DNA of 43,451 bases from an uncultured Lachnospiraceae bacterium. Lineage in GTDB: Bacteria > Bacillota > Clostridia > Lachnospirales > Lachnospiraceae. Within the stretch, counting starts at the first letter, position 1, and the number at the start of each line of letters is the position of its first letter. A program made the position numbers and the translations under genes. The notes under the pieces were generated by a model. The model worked only from the letters and a program-made list of their open reading frames with translations. It was not told the DNA's origin and ran no database searches. Positions 24,557 through 33,139 of this stretch are shown here, in pieces. The DNA lies in NCBI GenBank assembly GCA_910584325.1, contig CAJTZH010000012.1, forward strand, positions 1 through 43,451, given 5' to 3'.

Positions 24557-25438
24557 ATGGATTTAAAAGAGTTTTGTTTTATGGGAGAGAGACCGAATTT
24601 AAAGAAAATCCCAGAGAGCGCTTATAAACTTGGTGTCGTTAAAGAGGATAAGGCTTCTTATGTCGAGAAGACGGAGCAGAATGTAATTAAAATCGCGAAG
24701 CTTCAGGATAAACTTTTTGCGGAGGGGAAGGAAGGCGTTATTGTGGCGCTTCAGGCGATGGACGCGGCGGGAAAGGACGGGACCATCAAGCACGTGATGA
24801 GCGGCGTCAATCCGCAGGGCGTGCATGTGGTCAGTTTTAAGCAGCCGACCAGTAAGGAATTGGCTCATGATTATCTGTGGAGAGTAAATCAGGCACTGCC
24901 GGAGCGCGGTAAGATAGCGATTTTTAACCGTTCCCATTATGAAGACGTTCTGGTGACGCAGATTCATGAAATGGAAAGAGGATATAAAATGGCGGAGCGG
25001 TGTTTTAAGGACGGTTCCAAGAAATTTTATGAAAGACGTTACGAGCAGATTCGCCATTATGAGGACTACCTTTATGAAAACAGCTACCGTATGGTGAAAA
25101 TATTTTTGAATGTCTCCAAGGACGAACAGAAGAAACGTTTTCTGGAGCGGATTAATGATGAGGGAAAAAACTGGAAGTTTTCCAAGTCGGATTTGGAAGA
25201 GCGGAAATTATGGGATGAATATCATGAGCTGTACGAAGAAATCATTGAGAGGACGGGAACGAAACATAACCCGTGGTATATTGTTCCGGCGGACCAGAAG
25301 TGGTACGCAAGGTTTGTGGTTTCCGAAATCATTGTAAAGATACTTGAGGATTGTGAACCGGAATATCCGGATATACCGGAAGTGGAGAAGATGCGCCTTG
25401 CAGATTGTAAAAAGGCACTGGAAGAGGAGCGTAAGTAA
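24557..25438 (+). CDS. Polyphosphate kinase 2 (PPK2) family protein
   Basis: Moves phosphate between polyphosphate and nucleotides in the cytoplasm. 293 residues with Walker A ALQAMDAAGKDGTIKHVM, Walker B GKIAIFNRSHYEDVL, and a lid region with SKSDLEERKLWDEY and NPWYIVPADQKWYARF. The MDAAGKDGTIKHV form resembles the class that makes nucleoside diphosphates or triphosphates from monophosphates, but the class is not certain. The start at 24557 is nine bases from AAGGAG; the ATG at 24548 touches that site and is unlikely. A good promoter precedes it, and the next gene follows after 18 bases. Confidence 0.93.
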   Translation: MDLKEFCFMGERPNLKKIPESAYKLGVVKEDKASYVEKTEQNVIKIAKLQDKLFAEGKEGVIVALQAMDAAGKDGTIKHVMSGVNPQGVHVVSFKQPTSKELAHDYLWRVNQALPERGKIAIFNRSHYEDVLVTQIHEMERGYKMAERCFKDGSKKFYERRYEQIRHYEDYLYENSYRMVKIFLNVSKDEQKKRFLERINDEGKNWKFSKSDLEERKLWDEYHELYEEIIERTGTKHNPWYIVPADQKWYARFVVSEIIVKILEDCEPEYPDIPEVEKMRLADCKKALEEERK

Positions 25439-25456
25439 AAGAGCGGACGAGATGAG

Positions 25457-26542
25457 GTGAAGCATGTGAGGAAGCATCTTTCTGATATGTTATTGAAGGA
25501 CAGGTTTATCGGATGTATTTTAGGAGGAGCGGTCGGAGACGGTATGGGATATGCCGTTGAGGGACTTGCGCCTCTTGAACTGGAGCAGTATTTTGAGGAC
25601 GGAAAGATAACCGAACCGTATATTGATGAAGTGACGGGTAAGGCGTTAATTTCCGATGATACGCAGATGGCTCTGTTTACGATGGACGGAATGATGTGGG
25701 CATATATCCGCTGTAACAGCCGGGGAATCGGCAGTTATGAGGCGAGCGGCGTCTGGCAGTCCTATGCCCGCTGGTATTATACCCAGACGAATATTATTCT
25801 TGACGAATATATCATTCATAAACATGAGCATGAACCGGTGGCGCTCAGTTCTATCGGCGTTAAGACAATTCTGGAATATGAGGAGCTGTATAGCAGCCGC
25901 AATCCGAGCGAGGAGAGCCTTATGAGTCTGGAAACGCTTCAAATGGGGACGCTTGAGGTGCCAATCAGCGGGTTTAAGGACGCGAGCTGTCTTACAAGAG
26001 TAGCGCCTGTGGGTTTATTTCTTCATGACGACCCGAAGGAGGCGTTTCTTGTTGCCGCGAGGCTTGCGGCGATTACGCACGGCAATCCGACCGGGTATCT
26101 TGCGGCGGGGGCGTATGCCTGTATTCTTGCTGAGATTTTGAATGAAAAGAATCTGGACGAGGCGGTGCGGACGGCGCTTTTGGAACTGAAAAAATATTCT
26201 TACATTGACGAGGTCAATGATACGCTGGAATATGCCCTGCATCTTTCGGAGAGTGATTACGGCTGGGAACAGGGCGTTGAACTGATTGGACGGACTTCTT
26301 CTGCGGAGGATGTGCTTGCGATGGGTGTATACTGCGCGCTCAAAGCGGAGCGGTATGAGGACGCCGTCATGTGGGCGGCAAACTGCGGCGGATTATCAAG
26401 TTCGGCGGCATTTGTGGCGGGAAGTCTTGCGGGAGCGTTTCTTGGAGACATGAGCATACCGGCGGAATGGAAGGGGAGGCTTGAGTTAAAGGAAATGATG
26501 CTGGAGTGGATTGACAAGTTGTATAAATTACGTGAATTTTAA
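25457..26542 (+). CDS. ADP-ribosylglycohydrolase-family protein with altered metal site
   Basis: 361 residues of the DraG/ARH fold. The N-terminal GCILGGAVGDGMGYAVEG and the first metal motif ISDDTQMALFT are typical, as are CLTRVAPVGLF and AAITHGNPTGYLAAGAY. The C-terminal metal motif, normally GGDxDT, reads CGGLSSSAAFVAGSLAGA, so both aspartates are missing. The dinuclear metal centre is therefore probably incomplete and activity against ADP-ribose links doubtful. GTG starts at 25457 or 25466 are both possible. It lies between PPK2 and FliB genes in one operon. Confidence 0.88.
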   Translation: MKHVRKHLSDMLLKDRFIGCILGGAVGDGMGYAVEGLAPLELEQYFEDGKITEPYIDEVTGKALISDDTQMALFTMDGMMWAYIRCNSRGIGSYEASGVWQSYARWYYTQTNIILDEYIIHKHEHEPVALSSIGVKTILEYEELYSSRNPSEESLMSLETLQMGTLEVPISGFKDASCLTRVAPVGLFLHDDPKEAFLVAARLAAITHGNPTGYLAAGAYACILAEILNEKNLDEAVRTALLELKKYSYIDEVNDTLEYALHLSESDYGWEQGVELIGRTSSAEDVLAMGVYCALKAERYEDAVMWAANCGGLSSSAAFVAGSLAGAFLGDMSIPAEWKGRLELKEMMLEWIDKLYKLREF

Positions 26543-26555
26543 CGGAGAGAGTGTG

Positions 26556-27713
26556 ATGAAGGTCAGAATACCTCATTTTTATAATGAATTTTCCTGCGCG
26601 GGGAGCGCGTGTCCGGATACCTGCTGCGTTGGGTGGCTGATTGAAATTGACGATGATTCTTATGAGCGTTTTATGAATATGGAGGGGGCATTTGGAGAAA
26701 AAATTCGAAAACATATTGTAACGCGGGAAGATGGACGGTATTTCGCGCTGAATGAGGATGGACGGTGCGTATTTTTAAACGAAGATAATTTGTGCGAAAT
26801 GGTCATAAAGGCGGGAGAGGAATCATTATGCAGTCTGTGCGATAATTATCCGCGGGTGGGCGTTGATTTTGGCGGCCTGCGTGAGTTGTGCCTTTCCATG
26901 TCCTGCCCGGAAGTAACAAGGCTGATATTGTCCTCAAACACCCCAATCTGTTTTGGAGAATGGGGTACCAAAGAAGAGGCAGCCGGAGAAGATTACACAA
27001 AAGACGCCGTTTTTGATACGCTGCTTTGGGCAAGAGACGTATTGTTTGGAATTTTGCAAAACCGCGCTTTGTCAATCGGTGAAAGAGCGGTATTATATGT
27101 GATGTACGCGGCGCGGATTCAACAGGCAGTTGACAGCGGGGAACCGCAGAAAATACAGCAGGCGGCAGAGCAGTTTTCGGAGGAGACTTACATAAAAAGA
27201 TGTCTTTCGTCGGTCAGGACGCGGGACGAAGAATCCTGCGCGCAGTTTGTAAAAGAGGTGTTTTCGTTTATAGGGGGATTGGAGCAAATCAACAAAAAGT
27301 GGAGTGCACTGCTGGAAGAGACGGCAAAACGATTGGAGAGGCAAAGCGCGGCGGAATTTATGAATGCACATGATTTGTTTTCGGTGGATTATAAGGAGCA
27401 GGAATATGTGTTTGAACATTTACTGGTCTATTATGTTTACCGCTACTTTATGAAGGTTGTTTTTGACGGTGATTTGTACGCAAAAGCGATTATGAGCGTC
27501 ATTGCGCTTGTGTGTATCTGTGAAATGGATATTACCTGCTGGCTGGGCAATCATAAAGCATTTTTACTTGAGGAGCAAATTCATATTTTTTATTTGTATT
27601 CCAAAGAAATTGAACATTGTGAGGAGAACCTTGAAAAGCTCTCTGAAGAGATCTGGGACAATGAATTATATCAATCCCATGTATTGATTGAAAATATGGC
27701 AAAAATTCTGTAA
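26556..27713 (+). CDS. fliB: Flagellin lysine-N-methylase (FliB family)
   Basis: 385 residues. The N-terminal third carries the family's cysteine-rich metal/FeS-type motif: CAGSACPDTCCVGW, CVFLNEDNLCEM, SLCSLCDNYPR, then CLSMSCPEVTRLIL. FliB methylates surface lysines of flagellin using SAM. No flagellar gene is in the window, so in this host it may act on flagellin encoded elsewhere or on another protein. The ATG at 26556 follows GGAGAG; it starts 13 bases after the glycohydrolase stop. Confidence 0.9.
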   Translation: MKVRIPHFYNEFSCAGSACPDTCCVGWLIEIDDDSYERFMNMEGAFGEKIRKHIVTREDGRYFALNEDGRCVFLNEDNLCEMVIKAGEESLCSLCDNYPRVGVDFGGLRELCLSMSCPEVTRLILSSNTPICFGEWGTKEEAAGEDYTKDAVFDTLLWARDVLFGILQNRALSIGERAVLYVMYAARIQQAVDSGEPQKIQQAAEQFSEETYIKRCLSSVRTRDEESCAQFVKEVFSFIGGLEQINKKWSALLEETAKRLERQSAAEFMNAHDLFSVDYKEQEYVFEHLLVYYVYRYFMKVVFDGDLYAKAIMSVIALVCICEMDITCWLGNHKAFLLEEQIHIFYLYSKEIEHCEENLEKLSEEIWDNELYQSHVLIENMAKIL

Positions 27714-27807
27714 ATATATCAAAATAAACGAAATATATCGTGGAAAATACAGAAAAATAGATATAAACTATTCTCATAACAAACAGAGAATATCGGGAGG
27801 TATTGCC

Positions 27808-30162
27808 ATGAAAATTAAATTTGATAAATTATATCGTTATGACAGAGTGCAGGAACATTGTAGTATCGCAATTCCGGTTCAGAAAGGTGAATTGTACGAT
27901 TTGGAGGACGTACAGATTTTGGACGGAGATAAAGTACTTCCGATTCAGAAGAAAATAACATCCAGACATCAGGACGGCTCCATTCGTTATATGTTTTTAC
28001 GATTTATGGCAGATTTGCCGGGAAATGCAAAAAAGCAGTTTGAATGTGATTTTCATTGCAAAGATAGAAATTCCTACGAGGGAATACATATAGACCGGAC
28101 GAAGGCAGGGCTTGCGGTAGACTGCGATGGATTAAAGTTTTCTTTAAAAAATAATTCCTCTCATTTATTTGACGGCCTGCAGGACGGAAACAGAGTGTAC
28201 ACGGCAGAACAGTTCGTTGGTCCGGTGCTGAAGACGGACGGAGAAGAATACGGAGTACGGTTTGGCACATGGGAAGTTGAGGAAGAAGGCGCCGTTTATG
28301 CTTTGCTGAAAGCGGACGGATTCTGCGTGGGAGCAAGAGATGTCCGTTTTGAATGTAAGGTTAGCGCATATGCGGGTAAACCGTGGGTGAATATTTCATA
28401 TCGCATTATTAATACGACTGACGACGAACTTCATCTTGCGTCTCTGGTGTTTGCTGTTAAAAATAATGAAAATGAATTGTATTCGCCGGTGCTGCTTTCC
28501 AAGGAGAGTAACGATAAGGCAGATTCAACAGGATGCGGCGATACGCCTTCCGACAATACAGATAATTACGGACCGCTTTTTGTAACAAACGGAGTGAAGG
28601 AGCTTCCGATGATTGAAGAGCGCATCGGAAAGAATACCGTTCGTACCTGCGTGGGACGTTCCAATTATAAGACGCTGTTTACGTTAGCAAAGGACGGTAA
28701 ACAGGTAAGCAGCGTGGTAGATGCAAAGTTTCTTGTTACTGAAGCAAATGAACATTTTGCGGAAGTGTTGTACGGTACGTTTTTTGCGGATGTGACAGAT
28801 AAAGACGGAGGCGTCTGCGCGACAATTTTTCAGGCACAGCAAAATTTTCCGAAAGCCGTGATGGCGGACAGAACGGGTGCTTACATCATGCTGGTTCCGG
28901 AGGATGTAAACAGAGTCGTGATGGCTTCCGGCATGTCAAGGGAACAAAAGTTTTTATTGCATTTTCACGCGGCAGACGAGACGCTTATGGAGATTGACAA
29001 CCGCAGTCTGATTTATCAGATGCCGGATACGCCGCATATTATGCCGGAGGAATTTGCGAACGCGAAAGTCATGCCGGAGATATTTGTGGACAGAGATAAG
29101 CTGAATTATGATGTAGAGATTGCTCTTGTGGGAAAGGCGGACGGACATGCAAGGGCGTACGGGATGATGAACTGGGGTGATGCGCCGGATCCTGGATATA
29201 CAGCTCAGGGACGCGGACAGGGACGGCTTGTGTGGAGCAATAACGAGTATGACTATCCGCACGCGATGTATTTAATGTACGCGAAGACAGGAACGCGACG
29301 ATTTTTTGATTATGCGAATGTGGCGTCAAGCCACTGGATGGATGTAGATGTATGCCATTACAGTAAGAATCCTCTGCGTATCGGCGGACAGTGGGAACAC
29401 ACGATGGGACACTGCGGCGCCGGACTGATGGTATGCAGCCACGAGTGGGTTGAGGGGCTTATCGACTGTTATCATTTTACGGGTAATGAGCGTGCGCTTC
29501 AGACAGCCCTTGGAATCGGTGAAAATGTACTCAGGCTTTTGGAGACGCCAATGTATCAGACGAACGGCGAGAGCAATGCCAGAGAAACGGGGTGGGCGCT
29601 GCGGACGCTGACAGCGCTTTATGTGGAAACGTGGGATAAAAAATGGATTGAAAAGTGTGAATGGATTGTAGGGCATTTTAAAGAATGGATTGACGAATAT
29701 GGCGAATGGGTTGCCATGTATACAGATAATACGTTAATCCGTGTCGGATTTATGATATCCGTTGCCGTTGGCAGTCTGATGCGATATTACAGGGTGTTTC
29801 CGGGTGAAGCGTTAAAGAAAATGATACTGAGTGCGGTTGATGATTTGGTAGACAATTGTCTGATGGAGAACGGATTGTTTTACTACAAAGAGCTTCCGAG
29901 TCTGAACAGGAACGGAAATAACACGCTGTTACTTGAGGCAATGGCGATAGGATATGAACTGACGGGAGAAACACGTTATCTTGAGTATGGAAGGAAAACG
30001 TTTGGAAACTGGGTTCAGTCCCAGGGGGCGGCGACAGAGATGAAGAAAAGAATTGAGGAAGACGCTGTGCTTGTAGGCGCTTCGGGAACAAAGGGTTTTG
30101 CCCAGTGTTTTATACCGCTTGCTGTGTATTACAGCGCAATGACAAAAGAAGGACTGCTATAG
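27808..30162 (+). CDS. Exo-rhamnogalacturonan lyase-like protein (PL26 / PcRGLX-like)
   Basis: 784 residues without a signal peptide, so probably cytoplasmic. The N-terminal RIFT-barrel-like domain (YDRVQEHCSIAIPVQKGEL ... RHQDGSIRYMFLRF) is followed by a beta-sandwich part. An alpha/alpha-barrel part follows (from about residue 440) with ASSHWMDVDVCHYS, GGQWEHTMGHCGAGLMVCSH and ETGWALRTL. This order matches my recollection of PcRGLX-type exo-acting lyases that cut unsaturated units from rhamnogalacturonan I. The ATG at 27808 follows GGGAGG; the longer reading overlaps fliB. The stop codon sits in the loop of the terminator. It fits the cytoplasmic pectinesterase at 42165. Confidence 0.75.
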   Translation: MKIKFDKLYRYDRVQEHCSIAIPVQKGELYDLEDVQILDGDKVLPIQKKITSRHQDGSIRYMFLRFMADLPGNAKKQFECDFHCKDRNSYEGIHIDRTKAGLAVDCDGLKFSLKNNSSHLFDGLQDGNRVYTAEQFVGPVLKTDGEEYGVRFGTWEVEEEGAVYALLKADGFCVGARDVRFECKVSAYAGKPWVNISYRIINTTDDELHLASLVFAVKNNENELYSPVLLSKESNDKADSTGCGDTPSDNTDNYGPLFVTNGVKELPMIEERIGKNTVRTCVGRSNYKTLFTLAKDGKQVSSVVDAKFLVTEANEHFAEVLYGTFFADVTDKDGGVCATIFQAQQNFPKAVMADRTGAYIMLVPEDVNRVVMASGMSREQKFLLHFHAADETLMEIDNRSLIYQMPDTPHIMPEEFANAKVMPEIFVDRDKLNYDVEIALVGKADGHARAYGMMNWGDAPDPGYTAQGRGQGRLVWSNNEYDYPHAMYLMYAKTGTRRFFDYANVASSHWMDVDVCHYSKNPLRIGGQWEHTMGHCGAGLMVCSHEWVEGLIDCYHFTGNERALQTALGIGENVLRLLETPMYQTNGESNARETGWALRTLTALYVETWDKKWIEKCEWIVGHFKEWIDEYGEWVAMYTDNTLIRVGFMISVAVGSLMRYYRVFPGEALKKMILSAVDDLVDNCLMENGLFYYKELPSLNRNGNNTLLLEAMAIGYELTGETRYLEYGRKTFGNWVQSQGAATEMKKRIEEDAVLVGASGTKGFAQCFIPLAVYYSAMTKEGLL

Positions 30163-30175
30163 GCAGTCCTTCTTT
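30145..30175. terminator. Terminator containing the stop codon in its loop
   Basis: AAAGAAGGACTGC (30145-30157) pairs perfectly with GCAGTCCTTCTTT (30163-30175) around TATAG. The TAG of the preceding gene is in the loop. A/T ends on both sides allow use from either strand. Confidence 0.85.
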
Positions 30176-30204
30176 AATGAATGTCCACTTAAGTCATGTC
30201 GGAA

Positions 30205-30561
30205 TTATTCTTCTTCTCCGATGGATTGTTCGTAATTTTCGAAAATAAAATCAAGAACGGGCGCCATGCCTACAAATTCGCACCCATACAAATATGTACC
30301 GTCATTGGATGGAATACAGCGGATAATTTTTACGACACAGTATAAGCAGTTGCTTGTATCGCCTAATTCCAACTTGGCGTTAAAATAATAATCCAGAGGA
30401 ATGATATCTTTGGATTCAAAACCAATACCATGTTTTGAGACATCAACAACATGGATAGGTGCGGACAATTCACCTGCGCTGATATTGTCCTGCTTAAACA
30501 GATTGGATACTTTTAATGTTAAATTCGCCCTCATTCTCTTGCTACGACGTCGCTCATGCAT
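30205..30561 (-). CDS. PilZ-domain protein (c-di-GMP binding)
   Basis: 118 residues: almost only a PilZ domain, with the c-di-GMP motif in its two halves, ERRRSKRMR near the N-terminus and DVSKHGIGFES about 45 residues on. The ATG at 30561 is nine bases after GGAGG on the minus strand; the longer frame to 30615 is unlikely. It probably relays c-di-GMP levels to an unknown partner, for example in motility or polysaccharide export. It is divergent from purC. Confidence 0.88.
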   Translation of the reverse strand: MHERRRSKRMRANLTLKVSNLFKQDNISAGELSAPIHVVDVSKHGIGFESKDIIPLDYYFNAKLELGDTSNCLYCVVKIIRCIPSNDGTYLYGCEFVGMAPVLDFIFENYEQSIGEEE

Positions 30562-30681
30562 AAACAAATTCCTCCGCAAATTTTTTGTGTGATAGGAAAC
30601 AGTGTTTGGGTTCACTATCGTTTAAGTAAATATTACACTTTAATGTGAAAATATGCAAGATATGATTAAACAATTTGTCAG

Positions 30682-30710
30682 TTGATTTATTATTGGTCAT
30701 GTTATATAAT
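30682..30710 (+). promoter_or_regulatory. Promoter of the purCFB operon
   Basis: TTGATT (30682-30687), 17-base spacer, perfect TATAAT (30705-30710), about 50 bases before the purC start. I see no clear PurR box or purine riboswitch. Confidence 0.65.
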
Positions 30711-30767
30711 TTCCTAGTAAATAGGATTTTTTACGGATTTTTAAGAGAGAAAAGGAAAGGTGTAGAC

Positions 30768-31643
30768 ATGGAAGAGTTTAAGTTATTGTACGAAGGGAAA
30801 GTCAGAGAGGTCTATGATATCGGGGATAAGCTTGTGATTTCGGCGACAGACAGAATTTCCGCTTTTGACCACATTTTAAAGAATAAGGTAACGGATAAGG
30901 GAGCAATTCTTACCCAGATGTCTAAGTTCTGGTTTGATTTTACCGAGGATGTCGTACCGAATCATATGATTTCCGTGGATGTGAACGATATGCCGGAATT
31001 TTTCAGAACAGAGCGTTTTGACGGCAGCAGTATGATGTGTAAAAAACTTACGATGCTTCCGATTGAATGTATTGTGCGTGGATATATAACAGGAAGCGGA
31101 TGGGAAAGTTATCAGAAAAACGGTACAGTATGCGGAATAAAACTTCCTGAGGGTCTGCAGGAATCCCAAAAACTTGCGGAACCGATTTATACACCGAGTA
31201 CAAAGGCGGAACTCGGCGACCATGACGAGAACATTTCTTTTGAGCAGAGTATTGATGTTCTGGAGAAGAAGTTTCCGGGTAAAGGGCTGGAATATGCAAC
31301 GAAACTCCGCGATTTCACAATTGCGGTTTATAAAAAGTGCGCGGAGTATGCCCTTAGCAAAGGAATTATTATTGCGGATACGAAGTTTGAATTTGGTTTG
31401 GACGAAGACGGCAATATAGTAATCGGCGACGAGATGCTGACGCCTGACAGTTCACGGTTCTGGCCTCTTGAAGGATACAAGGTGGGATGCGGTCAGCCTT
31501 CTTTTGACAAGCAGTATGTAAGAGACTGGCTGAAGGTAAATCCGGACAGCGATTATCTGCTTCCGGACGAAGTTGTAGCAAAGACGGTTGATAAGTATAA
31601 AGAAGCGTATGCGTTGCTGACAGGGAAACAATTTACCAGATAA
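30768..31643 (+). CDS. purC: Phosphoribosylaminoimidazole-succinocarboxamide synthase (SAICAR synthase)
   Basis: Joins aspartate to CAIR with ATP in purine synthesis. 291 residues, longer than the 240-residue E. coli type and of the kind seen in clostridia. Family marks: LLYEGKVREVYDIGDKLVISATDRISAFDHIL, PIECIVRGYITGSGW, IIADTKFEFGLDEDGNIVIGDEMLTPDSSRFW and SFDKQYVRDWL. The ATG at 30768 is chosen because the match to the family starts at MEEFKLLYEGK. The stop overlaps an ATG of the purF frame (TAATG). Confidence 0.96.
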   Translation: MEEFKLLYEGKVREVYDIGDKLVISATDRISAFDHILKNKVTDKGAILTQMSKFWFDFTEDVVPNHMISVDVNDMPEFFRTERFDGSSMMCKKLTMLPIECIVRGYITGSGWESYQKNGTVCGIKLPEGLQESQKLAEPIYTPSTKAELGDHDENISFEQSIDVLEKKFPGKGLEYATKLRDFTIAVYKKCAEYALSKGIIIADTKFEFGLDEDGNIVIGDEMLTPDSSRFWPLEGYKVGCGQPSFDKQYVRDWLKVNPDSDYLLPDEVVAKTVDKYKEAYALLTGKQFTR

Positions 31644-31654
31644 TGGAGAACAGA

Positions 31655-33100
31655 ATGAATCAGGATAGAATAACAGATATTTCGATGGAAAATGAAGAAC
31701 TTCACGAAGAATGCGGCGTTTTTGGCGTGTATGATTTTGATGGAAATGACGTGTCGTCAACGATTTATTATGGATTGTTTGCGCTGCAGCATCGTGGACA
31801 GGAAAGTTGTGGTATCGCGGTCAGTGATACGCAGGGACCGAAAGGCGTTGTTACGTCTCATAGGGATATGGGGCTTGTAAATGAGGTATTTACTCCGGAA
31901 ACGCTGGAGAAGCTTAAGGGAAATATCGGCGTGGGACATGTTCGTTATTCCACGGCGGGAAGCAGTACGCGTGAGAATGCCCAGCCGCTTGTCCTTAATT
32001 ATGTAAAAGGTACATTGGGACTTGCTCATAACGGTAATCTGTTAAATGCGATGGAGCTTCGGGACGAATTGTCTTATACCGGAGCCATTTTCCAGACGAC
32101 GATTGATTCGGAAGTGATTGCGTATCTCATAGCCAGAGAGCGTATTAAGACACCGACGGTAGAAGATGCCGTCGCCAACGCCATGAAGAAGATTAAGGGC
32201 GCGTATTCGCTGATTGTCATGAGTCCGCGCAAGATGATCGGAGCGAGGGACCCGTTCGGATTTAAACCGCTTTGTATCGGAAAGCGTGACAATGCGTTTT
32301 TCTTCTCATCTGAGACGTGCGCTCTGGACGCGGTTGGCGCGGAATTTGTCAGGGACGTGCTTCCGGGTGAAATTGTATCGATTACGAAAGAGGGCATTGA
32401 GTCCAATATGTCCATGGCGACAGAGAAACCGGCAAGATGTATCTTCGAATATATTTATTTTGCGAGACCTGACAGCAGGATTGACGGAATCAGTGTTTAT
32501 AATTCCCGTATTATGGCGGGAAGGATTTTAGCAAAGTCGCACCCGGTAGACGCGGATATTGTTGTGGGTGTTCCGGAATCGGGAAATGCCGCGGCGCTGG
32601 GTTACTCACTGGAATCCGGTATTCCTTACGGCGTCGCATTTGTGAAGAACAGCTATATTGGAAGAACATTTATCAAACCGAAACAGGCGCAGAGAGAATC
32701 CAGTGTCAAGATTAAGCTCAATGCCATGCCGGAGGTTGTGAAGGGTAAGCGGGTCATTATGATTGATGACTCGATTGTCCGTGGCACAACGAGCGAGAGA
32801 ATTGTAAGGATGCTTAAGAATGCGGGCGCAACAGAGGTTCATGTGCGTATCAGTTCGCCGCCTTTCCTGCATCCGTGCTATTTCGGAACGGATATTCCGT
32901 CCCACGACCAACTGATTGCCTATAATCATTCAGTGGAGGAAATCAGTAAGATGATTGGTGCGGATTCTCTGGGATATATTGACGTTGATTCATTGAGTGA
33001 GATGATTGGCGGCTGTAAGGAATTCTGTGACGGCTGTTTTACGGGAAAGTATCCGATGGAACCGCCGACGACGGATATTCGCGGAAGTTATGAGAAATAA
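31655..33100 (+). CDS. purF: Amidophosphoribosyltransferase, FeS type
   Basis: First committed step of purine synthesis: PRPP plus glutamine gives phosphoribosylamine. About 481 residues. A short propeptide ends before the catalytic Cys of ECGVFGVYDF. Glutaminase motifs include LQHRGQESCGIAVSD and GVGHVRYSTAG, and the PRPP loop is VIMIDDSIVRGTTS. Cysteines in RCIFEYIYFARPDS, FLHPCYFG and CKEFCDGCF fit the 4Fe-4S cluster of Bacillus-type enzymes. I prefer the ATG at 31655 (GGAG six bases upstream) to the one at 31643 that overlaps the purC stop; both are in frame. Confidence 0.96.
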   Translation: MNQDRITDISMENEELHEECGVFGVYDFDGNDVSSTIYYGLFALQHRGQESCGIAVSDTQGPKGVVTSHRDMGLVNEVFTPETLEKLKGNIGVGHVRYSTAGSSTRENAQPLVLNYVKGTLGLAHNGNLLNAMELRDELSYTGAIFQTTIDSEVIAYLIARERIKTPTVEDAVANAMKKIKGAYSLIVMSPRKMIGARDPFGFKPLCIGKRDNAFFFSSETCALDAVGAEFVRDVLPGEIVSITKEGIESNMSMATEKPARCIFEYIYFARPDSRIDGISVYNSRIMAGRILAKSHPVDADIVVGVPESGNAAALGYSLESGIPYGVAFVKNSYIGRTFIKPKQAQRESSVKIKLNAMPEVVKGKRVIMIDDSIVRGTTSERIVRMLKNAGATEVHVRISSPPFLHPCYFGTDIPSHDQLIAYNHSVEEISKMIGADSLGYIDVDSLSEMIGGCKEFCDGCFTGKYPMEPPTTDIRGSYEK

Positions 33101-33139
33101 ATTGTTATAATTATTTATTATGAAAGTAGAGGTACGGTT

